Assembly: GCF_017114995.1 (NCBI RefSeq)
Contig: NZ_JABXKL010000101.1
Span: 1-64,000 of the forward strand
Source: Nostoc sp. NMS9
GTDB lineage: Bacteria > Cyanobacteriota > Cyanobacteriia > Cyanobacteriales > Nostocaceae
Direction of reading: 5' to 3'
DNA: 64,000 nt
Shown: positions 48,285 through 56,800 of the stretch, piece after piece
Layout: every line of letters starts with the position of its first letter
How positions within the stretch are numbered: the stretch's first letter is position 1
Notes under the pieces: generated by a model
Seen by the model: the letters and a program-made list of their open reading frames with translations, nothing else
Told to the model about the DNA's origin: nothing
The model's database searches: none
Program-made: the position numbers and the translations under genes

Positions 48285-50477
48285 CTAATTCCGAAAATTT
48301 AACGAAGATTTCAACCCATTATTATCAGAATAAATCTCATCAAGAAAGCTTAAATGCTCTCCAGGAATATGACGTAATTCTTCTGAAGTTCCTTGAATTT
48401 TTAAGCGCCCATCTGCAAGCAACACAATCCAATCAGCCCTTTTGATTACTTGAGGACGATGGCTAATCATAATTGTGGTTTTACCTTGACGGTGATTAAC
48501 TAATCTATCCAAAACTTGAGTTTCACTTACTGGGTCAAGAGCGCCTGTGGATTCATCTAAAATTAATATAGGTGGGTCAGTCACAATTGCTCTAGCTATA
48601 GCTAATCTCTGCCTTTGTCCACCAGAAAGATTTGCACCAAATTCGCCTAAAACAGTTTGATATTTATCGGGTAATTTACTAATAAATTCATCTGCACCAG
48701 CAATATGGCAAGCTTTGACTATCTGCTCAAAACTAATGTTGGGATAACTGAAGTGAAAATTATCCACAATCGAACGACTCCAAAAATGAGGTTCTTGGGG
48801 AACTAATACTACTTGCTGTCGCAAACATTCTAAAGATAAGTCTTGCTGATTATATAAGCCATAACGAATATTACCGGATTGAACTTGATATAAACCAGTA
48901 ATTAATTTGCCAAGAGAGCTTTTACCACAGCCAGATTGACCGATTAAGGCTATTACTTGACCACCATGGATAGTTAAAGAAAAATTTTCTAACAGGTCAG
49001 TTCTACCAGCATGGTGAAAGTTAATTTGAGAACAAATAATATCTGCGTTACCAGGAATTTCTGCCCAAGGTTTTTTAAAGTCATTTTCATCTTCTGGGGT
49101 AGCATCTATCACTTCTGTCAAGCGTTGAACGACAATTTGAGCAGTGATAAATTGATCGATTAGCCCGACTACTGACGATAAAAACCCAAGAAAGCTGCCA
49201 CTCATACCACTGTACGCCAGCAGTTGACCGATGGATAATGTCTGATTAATCACCAAGCTAGAACCTAGCCAGAGTATGCCAATACTCGTCAATTTGGAAA
49301 GAATACTCGTGACTGTGCTACTGTAAAGCCCCAACTTCATCGTAGTCCAGCCTAAGTTAGCAATGCGACCAAAATTTGTCTGATACTCTTGCCAAGCTTG
49401 AGGAGTTGCTTGGGTGGTTTTGAGGACTTGAACACCGCGAAAGGTTTCGACTAAAAAGCCTTGATTTTCCGTACCTTTAACGATGAGGCTGCGGGTTTTC
49501 TGGCGTAAGGCGGGAAGAAAAAGCAGGTTAACTCCTGTGACAATGATAAAAGCTGCGAGGGAAGCTAGAGTAAGTTCCCAACTATAGAAAAGCATGAAAC
49601 CCAAGGAAACCAGAGCCACAAAAAATTGACTGGGTAAACCAAGGACAATTTGAGAAACGAGATTATTGATGGTATTAACATCAGCAATCCGACTAACGAC
49701 TTCCCCACTGCGACGTGCTTCAAAATATGAGAGGGGTAAACGCAACAGTTTTCGGCCGTATTCTAGAATTAGCCCGTATTGCAACCGTTGACCAAAATGA
49801 CCAATCAGGTGAGCTTGTACCAAACCTATGGCACTTTGAATTAGGTTCATAGCAATGACGCCAATTGCTACTGTTGTTAGCAGTTGGGTATCTCCTCGTA
49901 CTAGCACGTCATCGGTGAGGAGTTGCATCATTAAAGGGGAGGCGAGGGACAACAGCCCGATCGCAAAGTTGATGGCGATCGCCTGAATCAGAAGGTTACG
50001 ATAGGGGAAGATCCGGGCAATGAAGCGTCCAAAACCGCCAATTTGATCTTCTGATTGCTGATAGAAGCGGCTGTCGTCTGGCATCAGCAGCAACATCACA
50101 CCATTACTCCAACCCGCCATTAACTCTTTTAAGGTGAGATAACGGATACCAAATGCGGGGTCAGAGATAATACATTTTTTGCCTTTTAGTCCGTAAAATA
50201 CCACCCAGTGGTAGCCTTTCCAGTGAATGATCGCGGGTAAGGGAACTTCATTTAATTTCTCAAGTAGTTCTGGAGTGGCTTGGACTTGACGAGCATGGAA
50301 TCCTAGAGTTTCTGCTCCCCGTCTTAAACCTAACAAGGTAGTTCCCCGCGAACCTGTGCCTACTGCTTCTCGCACGCGGTTGAGGCCAAAGGTGCGTCCG
50401 TAATGTTTGGCGACTGTGGCAAGGCTTGCTGCACCACAATCTTCTTCACTGTGTTGCAATATGCTGTGGTATTTCAT
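48285..50477 (-). CDS. C39 peptidase-containing ABC exporter for double-glycine leader substrates
   Basis: 730 aa with three parts. The N-terminal C39 peptidase has the catalytic Cys in EEDCGAASL (residue 14), His in KGYHWVVFYG (about 91) and Asp in SDPAFG. The transmembrane domain is at about 160-450. The ATPase has Walker A GQSGCGKSS (about 509), signature LSGGQRQRLAIARA (about 622), Walker B ILILDES (about 639) and an SHRP switch His. Such transporters cut the leader after Gly-Gly and export the mature peptide or small protein. Nearby on the same strand are three crystallin-like genes whose products carry a GG leader, plausible cargo. The first sits 261 nt upstream. Degenerate extra copies of the peptidase domain follow at 51.4 and 52.8 kb. 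Confidence 0.88.
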   Translation of the reverse strand: MKYHSILQHSEEDCGAASLATVAKHYGRTFGLNRVREAVGTGSRGTTLLGLRRGAETLGFHARQVQATPELLEKLNEVPLPAIIHWKGYHWVVFYGLKGKKCIISDPAFGIRYLTLKELMAGWSNGVMLLLMPDDSRFYQQSEDQIGGFGRFIARIFPYRNLLIQAIAINFAIGLLSLASPLMMQLLTDDVLVRGDTQLLTTVAIGVIAMNLIQSAIGLVQAHLIGHFGQRLQYGLILEYGRKLLRLPLSYFEARRSGEVVSRIADVNTINNLVSQIVLGLPSQFFVALVSLGFMLFYSWELTLASLAAFIIVTGVNLLFLPALRQKTRSLIVKGTENQGFLVETFRGVQVLKTTQATPQAWQEYQTNFGRIANLGWTTMKLGLYSSTVTSILSKLTSIGILWLGSSLVINQTLSIGQLLAYSGMSGSFLGFLSSVVGLIDQFITAQIVVQRLTEVIDATPEDENDFKKPWAEIPGNADIICSQINFHHAGRTDLLENFSLTIHGGQVIALIGQSGCGKSSLGKLITGLYQVQSGNIRYGLYNQQDLSLECLRQQVVLVPQEPHFWSRSIVDNFHFSYPNISFEQIVKACHIAGADEFISKLPDKYQTVLGEFGANLSGGQRQRLAIARAIVTDPPILILDESTGALDPVSETQVLDRLVNHRQGKTTIMISHRPQVIKRADWIVLLADGRLKIQGTSEELRHIPGEHLSFLDEIYSDNNGLKSSLNFRN

Positions 50478-50660
50478 TGTTCAATGATTAAAGAAAGTAA
50501 ACAGTGAATAGTTATCAGTCAAAAGTGAATAACTACTAACTGAGTTATTGATATTCTTAAAGTAACTTATAGCTAAATACTGTTAATACTATCTGAGAAA
50601 TGTATACTCTAAGGTGGCTTTACCATTGCCTAAAATCCCTCTATCTATCATGTAGGATAG

Positions 50661-50786
50661 TTAAATCTATCCTACACGATAGAGTGAACTTATACTGTCG
50701 TTTGAAATATCCCCTGGGAGACTAGAGTATAGTTAAATCTATCCTACACGATAGAGGGAACTTACACTGTCGTTTGGAATACCGGA
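50661..50786. repeat. 72-bp tandem duplication of the crystallin 1 gene 3' end
   Basis: AGTTAAATCTATCCTACACG recurs at about 50659 and 50731 with a 72-nt period, and each copy goes on with ATAGAG[TG]GAACTTA[TC]ACTG. The upstream copy encodes the last codons of crystallin 1 (NDSVSSLYRVG). The other copy is an extra, non-coding tail downstream of the stop that would read NDSISSLYRVG. A partial third copy (CATGTAGGATAG) lies at 50648. Confidence 0.65.
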
Positions 50787-51107
50787 ATTAGGAACAAAAG
50801 AGTATAGTCCTGGTCCGAGAGTGGTCTGATAAACCCCAAATCCAGCGTCTCGATAGAAGTTCCATGTACCCCGAATAATGGCAATAGATGAGGTTAGATC
50901 GTTGAAATCATTACCAACGTAGGCAACACCATCATTTACTGATGCATTAACATTCAGAGGATTACCGCCGCCGAAGTTTATATCTCTATACAAAATTACA
51001 TCTGGGTCGTTGCTCCCAGTAAAGGCTACACCACCACTACAGGTAGCAGCATGTTCATCGTCAAGTTCCATGATGGTAGAAATTGCTTCAAAGCAGTTCT
51101 TTTTCAT
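50739..51107 (-). CDS. Beta/gamma-crystallin-like protein 1 with double-glycine leader
   Basis: 122 aa, with AGGAG 7 nt before the ATG. The leader is MKKNCFEAISTIMELDDEHA followed by ATCSGG; cleavage after GG (residue 26) would release a 96-residue crystallin-type domain. Mature part: VILYRDINFGGG, then NDFNDLTSSIAIIRGTWNFY and GPGLYSF, ending NDSVSSLYRVG. The (Y/W)-RDxxFGG and NDxxSS motifs are the crystallin Greek-key and calcium-site signatures. It is likely exported by the adjacent C39 transporter. The two copies at 52.0 and 53.3 kb differ in their leaders. The two-domain gamma-crystallin layout is not complete here; one domain plus its flanks is seen. Confidence 0.75.
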   Translation of the reverse strand: MKKNCFEAISTIMELDDEHAATCSGGVAFTGSNDPDVILYRDINFGGGNPLNVNASVNDGVAYVGNDFNDLTSSIAIIRGTWNFYRDAGFGVYQTTLGPGLYSFVPNSGIPNDSVSSLYRVG

Positions 51108-51418
51108 TTTTTTCTCCTAATTAAGTGTGAATACTTCTTTTTTGGCGTTGTCAGCTAATCGGCATTTAAGTAAGTCTGCACGGTAAAACCAAGGTATGTT
51201 GAGTTTTGTAAAAAGCCTGGAACGATTCTATAAGCTCTTTCCTGACTTTATACTTCGTTACATAGGTTGATTTTTTAACACCGACTTACTTAAGTTGCAT
51301 AAAAGTAGGGCTGAAGCCCTGACTACGCTACAAATGCACAGAAGCTGATTATGTAATATCTTACCACTTTAGTCTGTAACATGTTACCACTTTAGATAGA
51401 TATTTGATTGATAAGAGC
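51108..51418. other. Intergenic region upstream of crystallin 1
   Basis: No gene. The sequence holds the promoter region of crystallin 1 and a 12-nt direct repeat TTACCACTTTAG at about 51361 and 51385. It ends at the GATCGC site where the duplicated block begins. Confidence 0.35.
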
Positions 51419-51419
51419 G

Positions 51420-51730
51420 ATCGCTTTGAGCTAGAATTTGACTCGTAAAATACCACCCAGTCGTAGCCTTTCGAGTGAATGATGGCAGGCAAGGGAACTT
51501 CATTTAATTTCTCTATTAGTTGTGCGGTGGCTTGGACTTGACGAGCATGGAATCCCAGACTTTCTGCTCCCCGTCTCAAACCTAGTAGTGTGGTTCCCTG
51601 CAAACCTGTGCCGACTGCTTCTCACACGCGGTTGAGAGTAAAGGTGCGTCCGTAGTAGTTTGGCAAAAGTGGCTAGGCTTGCAGCACCACAGTCTTCCTG
51701 ACTGTGTTGGAGAACAACCTGATATCTCAT
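51420..51730 (-). pseudogene. C39 peptidase fragment 1 (frameshifted)
   Basis: From ATG 51730 the frame reads MRYQVVLQHSQEDCGAASLA TFAK and then shifts; another frame continues as TTLLGLRRGAESLGFHARQV, QATAQLIEKLNEVPLPAIIH, SKGYDWVVFYES. This is the peptidase domain of the 48.3-50.5 kb exporter. It has at least one frameshift near 51660 and the catalytic His is replaced by Asp (GYDWVV). It ends next to a HIP1 site (51417-51424). The transmembrane and ATPase parts are missing. It is not functional as a protease. Confidence 0.75.
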
Positions 51731-51748
51731 GGTAAAATTAAATATCTC

Positions 51749-51840
51749 AGGACTTACGCAAACAATAGCTGAAAAGAATGATTTTTATGTAGGGGCAATT
51801 CATGAATTGCCCCTACCGCCTGTACTTTTACGTAAGTCCT
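51749..51840. mobile_element. MITE with AGGACTTACG/CGTAAGTCCT ends
   Basis: AGGACTTACG at 51749 and CGTAAGTCCT ending at 51840 are inverted ends, with a perfect 28-nt palindrome (GTAGGGGCAATTCA and its complement) inside, at 51789-51816. The parallel duplicated block at 53.1 kb lacks the element (TATCTATATCTATG at the corresponding place). Its presence here is therefore a late insertion, and the other copy is a natural empty site. Confidence 0.7.
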
Positions 51841-52011
51841 ATATCTATGAAAAAATAAGGGGCGAAAGCAACCTCGCCCCTAAGAACTGGGAGAAAAAGC
51901 GTTACTCAGCTAAAAGCGAAGGTAAGAACGTTTTTTCTCTTTTGGTTTTCAGGACTTAAGTTTCAAGAATCACAATAGATGAGATCGGATCGTTGAAAGT
52001 GTTAGCTCAAC

Positions 52012-52356
52012 TTACCCGATCCTCTCGAAGGATGAGATTGAATCATTAGGAAGTATACCCAGACCAATATTTGGATAACGTCCTGGTCCTAAATCGGCAG
52101 AAACACCGCGAAATTGAGAATCTGTCCAGAATCTCCAAACACCCGCGTTGACTATAATCGAGGTAACACGGTCATTTACATCGTTGCCCACATTTCCAGT
52201 ACCCTCGTTTGTCTGCACTAACGGCTTCCCAAAATTGTCGTCATTGAAGAGTTCCAAATCAGCACCGCCAGAAATAGCAGCAGCACTTTCATGGGAAAGG
52301 TCTTGCACAGCTTCGATGCTGTAAAAGTCTTGGGTTTGGTTGTTGATGTTAGACAT
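52012..52356 (-). CDS. Beta/gamma-crystallin-like protein 2 with double-glycine leader
   Basis: 114 aa. A CAGGAG ribosome site lies 8 nt upstream of the ATG. The leader MSNINNQTQDFYSIEAVQDL continues to SHESAAAISGG (residues 1-31). Cleavage after GG leaves an 83-residue domain: ADLELFNDDNFGKP, VGNDVNDRVTSIIVNAGVW, RFWTDSQFRGVSADLGPGRY, NDSISSFERIG. The FxDxxFxG and NDxxSS motifs mark a crystallin-type calcium-binding fold. It is nearly identical to crystallin 3 and arose by the 1.1-1.4 kb tandem duplication. It probably shares export by the C39 transporter. It lies alone on the reverse strand, with its promoter in the region that also holds FHA sequence. Confidence 0.75.
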   Translation of the reverse strand: MSNINNQTQDFYSIEAVQDLSHESAAAISGGADLELFNDDNFGKPLVQTNEGTGNVGNDVNDRVTSIIVNAGVWRFWTDSQFRGVSADLGPGRYPNIGLGILPNDSISSFERIG

Positions 52357-52425
52357 TGTTTTTCTCCTGAGTTTCAGATTGTGTTTAAACTGAAGGTTAA
52401 GCTTGTTTGCCTTTCCTCTGATTCT

Positions 52426-52610
52426 TAATTGGTAGCAGTGATTGAATTTTATTCACTGTCGGAAATCAGAGTTATTTCCAGCTTGCTAACCTTACTGATT
52501 CTTAATTGGTAGCAGTGACATGATTCTATTCACTGTTGGGAATCAGGCGTTTTTGGCTGGTTTTCCCTTCTAATTTTTAATTGGTAGCAGTCACATGATT
52601 TTATTCACTT
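52426..52610. repeat. Three tandem ~65-bp units with AATTGGTAGCAGTGA boxes
   Basis: TTAATTGGTAGCAGTGA[CT] at about 52426, 52501 and 52578, each followed 10-13 nt later by TTATTCACT or CTATTCACT. CAGTGA and TCACT form an imperfect inverted box in every unit. The duplicated block at 53,695 has only one such unit. They lie in the divergent region between a crystallin gene and the FHA (or FHA-fragment) start, so they may be regulatory. Confidence 0.55.
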
Positions 52611-52723
52611 GATTCAGTAATGCCAATTTGGTAATATCCTCTCTTATGCATAAGTTGATTGTCCTGATACCTATACTCAATTAAGGCTTCCAAGCTGAAT
52701 TTCCTTTTCTATAGGAGAGTGCA

Positions 52724-52794
52724 ATGTCTTTTAAAGCTATGCGTTTGGACTGGTTGCAAGGTCTAGGAATTGCAATTGGAAGTGCGATCGCTTT
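52724..52794 (+). pseudogene. FHA exoprotein gene, 5' fragment
   Basis: ATG at 52724 with the leader TAGGAGAGTGCA opens MSFKAMRLDWLQGLGIAIGS, the same as the intact FHA gene at 53839. It then joins, at a GCGATCGC site (52784-52791), onto the reverse-complement sequence of the C39 fragment and stops. The fragment marks the border of the duplicated unit. Confidence 0.75.
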
Positions 52795-52799
52795 GATCT

Positions 52800-53096
52800 C
52801 GAATTTGACTCGTAAAATACCACCTAGTGGTGCCCTTTTGAGTGAATGATCGCGGGCATTGGAACTTCATTTAATTTCTCTAGTAGTTCTGCGGTAGCTT
52901 GGACTTGACGAGCATGAAATCCTAGAGTTTCTGCTCGCCGTCTCAAACCTAGTAGCGTGGTTCCCCGCGAACCTGTGCCGACTGCTTCTCACGCGCGGTT
53001 GAGAGTAAAAGTACGTCCGTAGTATTTGGCGACTGTGGCTAGGCTTGCTGCACCACAGTTTTTCTCACTGTGTTGGAGAACAACCTGATCTCTCAT
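52800..53096 (-). pseudogene. C39 peptidase fragment 2 (internal stops)
   Basis: From ATG 53096: MRDQVVLQHSEKNCGAASLA then TVAKYYGRTFTLNRA followed by a stop. Another frame carries TTLLGLRRRAETLGFHARQV and MPAIIHSKGHH*VVFYES. It is the second decayed copy of the exporter peptidase domain. Its terminus (VFYESNS) is identical to that of fragment 1, so the truncation preceded the duplication. It is dead. Confidence 0.75.
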
Positions 53097-53284
53097 GGTA
53101 GAATTAATTATCTATATCTATGAAAAAATAAGGAGTGAAAGCAACCTCGCCCTTAGGAACTGGGAGAAGAAGCGTTACTCAGCTAAAAGCGAAGGTGAGA
53201 GCGTTTTTTCTGTTTTGAATTTCAGCACTTAAGTTTCAAGAATCACAATAGATGAGATCGGATCGTTGAAAGTGTTAGCTCAAC

Positions 53285-53623
53285 CTACCCGATCCTCCAG
53301 AAGGATGTGATTGAATCACTAAAACCGAGACCAATATTTGCATAACGTCCTGGTCCCAAATCGGCAGAAAGACCCCGAAATTGAGAATCTGTGAAGAATC
53401 TCCAAACACCCTCGTTGACTACAATCGAGGTAATACGGTCATTTACATCGTTGCCCACATTTCCAGTACCCTCGTTTGTCTGCACTAACAACTTCCCAAA
53501 ATTGCTGTCATTGTAGAGTTCCAATGCAGCACCGCCAGAAATAGCAGCAGCAGTTTCATAGGAAAGGTCTTGCACTAATTCGATGCTGTAAAAGTCTTGG
53601 GTTTGGTTGTTGATGTTAGACAT
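53285..53623 (-). CDS. Beta/gamma-crystallin-like protein 3 with double-glycine leader
   Basis: 112 aa. The leader MSNINNQTQDFYSIELVQDL continues to SYETAAAISGG (31 residues). The mature domain is ALELYNDSNFGKLLVQTNEG then VGNDVNDRITSIVVNEGVWR, RGLSADLGPGRY, SDSITSFWRIG. It differs from crystallin 2 at scattered positions, mostly in surface-type residues, and lacks two residues before the last strand. The same ribosome site and upstream sequence as crystallin 2 are retained. Calcium-site Asn/Asp/Ser residues are kept, so it may be functional. Export by the C39 transporter is likely. Confidence 0.72.
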   Translation of the reverse strand: MSNINNQTQDFYSIELVQDLSYETAAAISGGAALELYNDSNFGKLLVQTNEGTGNVGNDVNDRITSIVVNEGVWRFFTDSQFRGLSADLGPGRYANIGLGFSDSITSFWRIG

Positions 53624-53838
53624 TCTTTTTCTCCTGAGTTTCAGATTGTGTTTGAACTGAAGGTTAAGCTTGTTTGCCTTGACTCTGATTTTTCATTGGT
53701 AGCAGTGATTGAATTTTATTCACTTGATTCAGTAATTCCAATTTGGTAATATCCTCTCTTATGCATAAGTTGATTGTCCTCACACCTATACTCAATTAAG
53801 GCTTCCAAGCTAAATTACCTTTTCAATAGGAGAGTGCA

Positions 53839-56800
53839 ATGTCTTTTAAAGCTATGCGTTTGGACTGGTTGCAAGGTCTAGGAATTGCGATTGGGAGTGT
53901 GATCGCCTTTTATGCAAATATCTCAGTTGCCCAAATCACTCCAGACGGGACTCTGCCAAATAATTCCAACGTCACATTAGAGAACAACACCTTCAAAATC
54001 ACCGGAGGAAGTCAAGCAGGGGGTAATCAGTTTCACAGCTTTAAAGATTTTTCTGTTCCCACTGGCTCGGAGGCATTTTTTAACAATGCTGCAAACATTC
54101 AAAACATTATTAGCCGAGTCACAGGAACGTCTATCTCTAATATTGATGGTTTAATCCGAGCCAACGGCACAGCTAACCTGTTCCTAATTAATCCCAATGG
54201 TATTATCTTTGGTGAGAATGCTCGGTTAAATATTGGTGGTTCATTTTTTGCCACATCTGCCAATAGTATGAAATTTGCTGATGGATTTGAATTTAGTGCA
54301 AAAAATCCTCAATCTACACCTTTGTTAACTATTAATGTCCCTATTGGTTTGCAATTTGGGAGCAATGCTGAAAGTGTTTCGGTGAGGGGGTCTAATCTGC
54401 AGGTAAATCCTGGTAGGAGTTTAATACTTGTTGGCGGCAATGTGAGCATGGATCGTGGTCAGCTTGTAGCTCCTTCGGGAAGTGTGGAGTTGGGGGGAGT
54501 AGCAGGAGAAAGCACCGTCGGACTTTTTTCTAACGGGGATTTCCTTGGTTTGAATTTTCCCCAAGGAGTGCCACAAGCTGATGTGTCTCTTACCAATCAA
54601 GCTGAAGTGAATGTACTTGCAAGCAATGGTGGTAATATTGCTATCAATGCAGCAAATTTGAATATATCGGAGGGAAGCCAACTGATCACAGGAATTTCAG
54701 GCGCTGGTTCATCCACAACTCAGGCGGGAGATATTAAAATTAATGCCACTGGGATAGTTGCGATCGCAGACAGCAGCAATATTTCCAATCAAGTGCTAGA
54801 GAACGCTGTGGGCAATAGTGGAAATATTAATATCAATGCTGATTCACTTTCTCTGAGCAATAACTCTTTTCTAGCTGCCAGTACCAATGGACAGGGAAAT
54901 GCAGGCAACGTCACTATCAATACCAGGTCACTTTCAGTTTTTGAAGACTCTTATTTGGCAGCCAGCGCCAATGGAGAGGGAGATGCAGGGAATATAACTA
55001 TTAATGCCCCCGATACTGTCTCCTTCAATGAAGGAAGCCAGGCTTATACTGACGTCACAGTCAAAGGTAATGGAGGTGATATCAATATCACCACTGGTTC
55101 ACTTTTTGTTACCAATAATTCTTTCCTCGCTTCTAGCACCAAGGGAGATGGTAATTCGGGAAATATAACCATTAATGCTCGCGATGCCATCTCATTAGAT
55201 AGAGGTTGGGCTTACACCGATGTTGGGGAAAACGGTAAAGGTCAAGCAGGCAACTTTAACATTATTAGTGATTCGCTTTCTTTAACAAATGGTGCTCAGC
55301 TGGATGCCAGTACTAAAAATGACGGGAATGCAGGTAATATTACTATTGACACTGGCTCACTTTCCTTAACAAATGGCTCTATACTTAGTGCCAGCACTTT
55401 GGGAGTAGGAGATGCGGGTAATATCAGCTTCAGCACAGGGTCATTTTTCGTCACAAATAACTCTCAAGTGACTGCCAGTACTTCGGGAGTAGGAAAAGCA
55501 GGTGATATAACCATCAATACAGACTCGCTTTCTGTCGCTAATGAATCTTTCTTAGCTGCCAGCGCCAATGGACGGGGAAATGCCGGAAATATCACTATTA
55601 ATGCCCGCGATACAGCCTCCTTGGAGAATGGAGCGAAAGTATATACTGATGTTAATCAGCTTCCTGGTGATACCACACAAGTAGAAGGTAATGGAGGCGA
55701 CATCAAAATTACTAGCGGGTCGCTTTCGTTAACGAATGGCGCTCAATTAATTTCCAACACCCAAGGTGAAGGGAATGCAGGCAGTATAACCATCGATACT
55801 GGCTCGCTTTCTGTCGCTAATCAATCTTTCTTCACTGCCAGCGCTAATGGACAACAAGGAAACGCAGGGAATATAAATATTAATGCCCGCGATCGCGTAT
55901 TGTTTGATCTGGGAGGTCAAGCATATACCAATGTGACGACCAGAGGCAAGGGAGGCGACATCAGCATTAGTACAGGATTACTTACCGTAAGCAATGGTTC
56001 TAAGCTTAATACTAGCACTTCCAGAGTAGGAGATGCGGGTAATATCACCTTCAGCACAGGGTCATTTTCGGTAACAAATAACTCTGAAGTGACTGCCAGT
56101 ACTTCGGGAGTGGGAAATGCAGGCAATATAACCATCAATACAGACTCGCTTTCTGTCGCTAATGAATCTTTATTAGCTACCAGCGCCAATGGACGGGGAA
56201 ATGCCGGAAATATCACTATTGATGCCCGCAATAGCGTCTCATTGGAGAATGGAGCGAAAGTATATACTGATGTCAATCAGGTTCCCTTCAGTGATACCAC
56301 ACAAGTAGAAGGTGATGGAGGTGACATTAAAATTACTAGCGGGTCACTTTCCTTAACGAATGGTGCTCAACTAGTTGCTAGTACTAAAAATCAGGGGAAT
56401 GCAGGTAATATTACTATTGATACTGGCTCACTTTCTGTCGCTAATGAATCTTTCTTAGATGCCAGAACCAATGGACGGGGAAATGCAGGTAATATTACTA
56501 TTGATGCCCGCAATACCGTCTCCTTCGAGAATGGAGCCAAAGTATATACTGATGTTAATCAGCTTCTTGGTGATACCACACAAGTAGAAGGTAATGGAGG
56601 CGACATCAAAATTACTAGCGGGTCGCTTTCCTTAACATATGGCTCTCAAGTGACTGCCAGTACTTCGGGAGTGGGAAATGCAGGCAATATAACCATCAAT
56701 ACAGACTCGCTTTTTGTAACTAATGAATCTTTCTTAGCTGCCAGCGCCAATGGACGGGGAAATGCCGGAAATATCACTATTGATGCCCGCGAAACCGCCT

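Noticed and set aside
46744-50477. HlyD/ABC pair considered as the type I exporter of the giant RTX protein
   Set aside because: The ABC protein has a complete, catalytically intact C39 peptidase domain, which fits GG-leader cargo, and it lies 15 kb away from the RTX gene.
54421-54681. Reverse-strand frame in the FHA secretion-domain region
   Set aside because: Fully antisense to the conserved TPS-domain region and without a ribosome site.
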